DNA from: Brevibacillus fulvus
Lineage (GTDB): Bacteria > Bacillota > Bacilli > Brevibacillales > Brevibacillaceae
Direction of reading: 5' to 3'
NCBI RefSeq assembly: GCF_016908525.1
Contig: NZ_JAFBEB010000011.1
Location: 62,001-126,000, forward strand
Length of the DNA: 64,000 nucleotides
A model generated the notes under the pieces. That model saw only the letters and a list, made by a program, of their open reading frames with translations. It was not told the origin of the DNA and searched no databases. Positions 62,390 through 64,000 of this stretch are shown here, piece after piece. Both the position numbers and the translations under genes were made by a program. Position 1 is the stretch's first letter, and the number at the start of each line of letters is the position of its first letter.

Positions 62390-63832
62390 TTAAAAAATCG
62401 GGGAGAGCAATCGGGCCAGCGATTCTTTGAGCAAGGCCGAGACCGGCCGATTCCGGTACTGCTCCAAAGTCATCTCCCGGCAATCCTCCAAGTCGTTAAG
62501 GAAAATCTCCGCCAGATGCGTTGCGGCAGACGAATCGTAAATAAAAGCGTTGCTTTCAAAGTTCAGCTTAAAGCTGCGAATATCGGCATTTGCCGTGCCA
62601 ACGGTGGCGATTTTATCGTCAATCACCAGCGTTTTGGCATGCAAAAACCCTTTTTGATAAAAGTAGCATTTGACGCCATCTTTCAACAGTTCGCCCAGAT
62701 ACGTATAGGAAGCCCAGTAGACGATCGGGTTGTCGGATTTAAAAGGAAACATCACTTTCACATCAATCCCGGACAATGCGGCGATGCGAAGAGCGGTCAG
62801 CAAGCTTTCGTCCGGGATAAAATACGGTGTCTGCAAATAGACGTACTTTTTGGCGTCATGGATCATCTTTACATACCCATGGTGAATCTGGTGCCGTTCC
62901 GAATTGGGGCCGCTGGAGACGATCTGGATGCCCACGCGCCCGTCGCTGTCCAGCTCGGGAAAATAGCGCAGATCCGGCTCCAACTTGCTGCGGGACGCCA
63001 GATTCCAATCGAGAAAGAAGCGGGTCTGGATGGCATGGACAGCACTGCCTTTCAGCATCAAATGAGTATCGCGCCAGTAGCCCAGCTGTTTGTCCAGACC
63101 CAAATATTCATTGCCGACATTAAAGCCGCCGATAAATCCGGTTTTTCCGTCGATGATGGCCAGTTTGCGGTGGTTTCGGAAATTGAGCCTGATATTCAGA
63201 TAAGGGATACGGGATGGAAAAAAAGCGGCTACTTGGCCACCGGCTTCCCGCAACGGTCGAAAAAAGCGGCGAGAAAGTGACAGGGAACCGATATGGTCGT
63301 ACAACAGCCGGACTTCCACCCCTTCCTGGGCTTTGCGGATGAGCGCGTCGACAATTTTTCGCCCCAATTCGTCCGGCCGGAAAATATAGTACATCAAATG
63401 AATATGGTCGGTTGCTCCTTCGATCGAAGCCAGCAGCTGATTAAATTTGCTCTGCCCGTTGGTGAAAATTTGCAAATGATTGTCTTGCGTGTAGAGCGCG
63501 TAATCGTTGGCCAGATGCATGGAGATGAGATCACGGTAGTTGTGCATCATCGGGTCGTTTAACGCCAATTGATCCGTATGCAGTTGTTCCAGTTGCTCTT
63601 TGACTCTCAGCTGCACAAAGCTGAATTCTTCCTGCTTGATTTTATAAATTTTTCGTTTGCTCAGGTTTTGGCCGAGCATTAAATACAGGACGAAGCCGAG
63701 ACCAGGCAGAAACAGCAGCACCATAAGCCAGGCCCAGGTAGCCGCTATATTGCGCCGCTCTAAAAAAATCAATACGGCCGCAAAAATCAGGTTGATGATC
63801 GACACGATTGTAAAAATTTGCTGAAACACCAT
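62390..63832 (-). CDS. cls: Cardiolipin synthase
   Basis: A 480-residue membrane enzyme that joins two phosphatidylglycerols into cardiolipin and glycerol. Two N-terminal helices (about residues 5-25 and 33-55) are followed by two phospholipase D domains, each with HKD: HRKLAIIDGKTGFIGGFNVG (about residue 215) and HAKTLVIDDKIATVGTANAD (about 398). Length is typical of ClsA-type enzymes (480-510). AGGGCAAGAAG precedes the ATG. Monocistronic. The 168 bases from here to the window end hold nothing recognisable. Confidence 0.95.
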   Translation of the reverse strand: MVFQQIFTIVSIINLIFAAVLIFLERRNIAATWAWLMVLLFLPGLGFVLYLMLGQNLSKRKIYKIKQEEFSFVQLRVKEQLEQLHTDQLALNDPMMHNYRDLISMHLANDYALYTQDNHLQIFTNGQSKFNQLLASIEGATDHIHLMYYIFRPDELGRKIVDALIRKAQEGVEVRLLYDHIGSLSLSRRFFRPLREAGGQVAAFFPSRIPYLNIRLNFRNHRKLAIIDGKTGFIGGFNVGNEYLGLDKQLGYWRDTHLMLKGSAVHAIQTRFFLDWNLASRSKLEPDLRYFPELDSDGRVGIQIVSSGPNSERHQIHHGYVKMIHDAKKYVYLQTPYFIPDESLLTALRIAALSGIDVKVMFPFKSDNPIVYWASYTYLGELLKDGVKCYFYQKGFLHAKTLVIDDKIATVGTANADIRSFKLNFESNAFIYDSSAATHLAEIFLNDLEDCREMTLEQYRNRPVSALLKESLARLLSPIF

Positions 63833-64000
63833 CTTCTTGCCCTCGTTACGAATTTGTCTTTGTAAAGATAAATCAAATGATTTCCTCTCCTACTGTAATG
63901 AATGGATGAAACCATGTAAAGCTTAGCGGATTCCTTCCGTTCACAAAATGAACAAAATGATAAAAACAATTTTTTTATCGTTTATTTCTGATTTATTCCT

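Noticed and set aside
1-64000. CRISPR array, tRNA or rRNA genes, prophage or integrated element
   Set aside because: No regularly spaced repeats, no cloverleaf or rRNA-like sequence, and no integrase or phage structural genes were seen; mobile traces are limited to the IS1182 remnant and the palindromic element.

Overview
The window comes from an endospore-forming member of the Bacillales with roughly balanced GC content. The evidence is a CotA-type spore coat oxidase, two CotF-like coat proteins, strong AGGAGG-type ribosome binding sites with frequent TTG and GTG starts, sigma-A promoters, U-tract terminators, and many genes whose closest well-known counterparts are in Bacillus subtilis or Geobacillus (treA, pepT, fnr, yclNOPQ, mtlARFD, bdbDC, ydaJKLMN, dctBSRP, glsA). 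GC and gene order would fit Brevibacillus or a neighbour of it, but the genus cannot be fixed from sequence alone. No rRNA, tRNA, CRISPR array or prophage was seen.

Layout. 1-7000: 3' part of trehalose-6-phosphate hydrolase, a drug/metabolite transporter, a chemoreceptor, and CotF-like coat genes around an alcohol dehydrogenase. 7000-15500: peptidase T, CotA, a quinone oxidoreductase, a B. subtilis-type iron-sulfur Fnr facing a ba3-type cytochrome oxidase operon across a perfect TGTGA-N6-TCACA box, then two small genes of unknown role. 15600-24900: a Fur-box-controlled siderophore ABC transporter and the complete mannitol operon mtlA-mtlR-mtlF-mtlD with a CcpA site in its promoter. 24980-26420: a decayed IS1182-type transposase and a 201-bp palindromic element. 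26370-30900: a BlaI/M56 pair co-transcribed with bdbD-bdbC, then an HxlR regulator facing a dioxygenase-DoxX-CDGSH operon. 31000-35400: a 1046-residue double histidine kinase and its partner response regulator with a BTAD domain. 35570-45120: a MHYT-GGDEF-EAL protein, broken by a frameshift in the EAL domain, followed by an exopolysaccharide operon matching ydaJ-K-L-M-N. 45100-54400: an MFS/MarR pair, DUF2512 and SulP membrane proteins, an old yellow enzyme, an aldehyde dehydrogenase with a possible attenuator leader, and a second chemoreceptor. 54400-64000: the dctR-dctS / dctB-dctP C4-dicarboxylate system, a PfpI-like protein, glutaminase, two small genes, an ABC-2 permease remnant and cardiolipin synthase.

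Three themes stand out. Oxygen and redox control: Fnr with ba3 oxidase, BdbDC disulfide formation, and an HxlR quinone-type detoxification operon. Carbon control: trehalose, mannitol and C4-dicarboxylates, with cre-like sites at mtlA and dctP. Cyclic-di-GMP and surface polysaccharide: a GGDEF/EAL enzyme beside a degenerate GGDEF receptor and a BcsA/BcsB-like synthase pair. The best candidates for little-described biology are the BlaI-M56-BdbD-BdbC operon, the ydaJKLMN-like operon with its frameshifted neighbour, the Fnr-ba3 arrangement with an unknown 80-residue first gene, and the palindromic element at 26013-26213.
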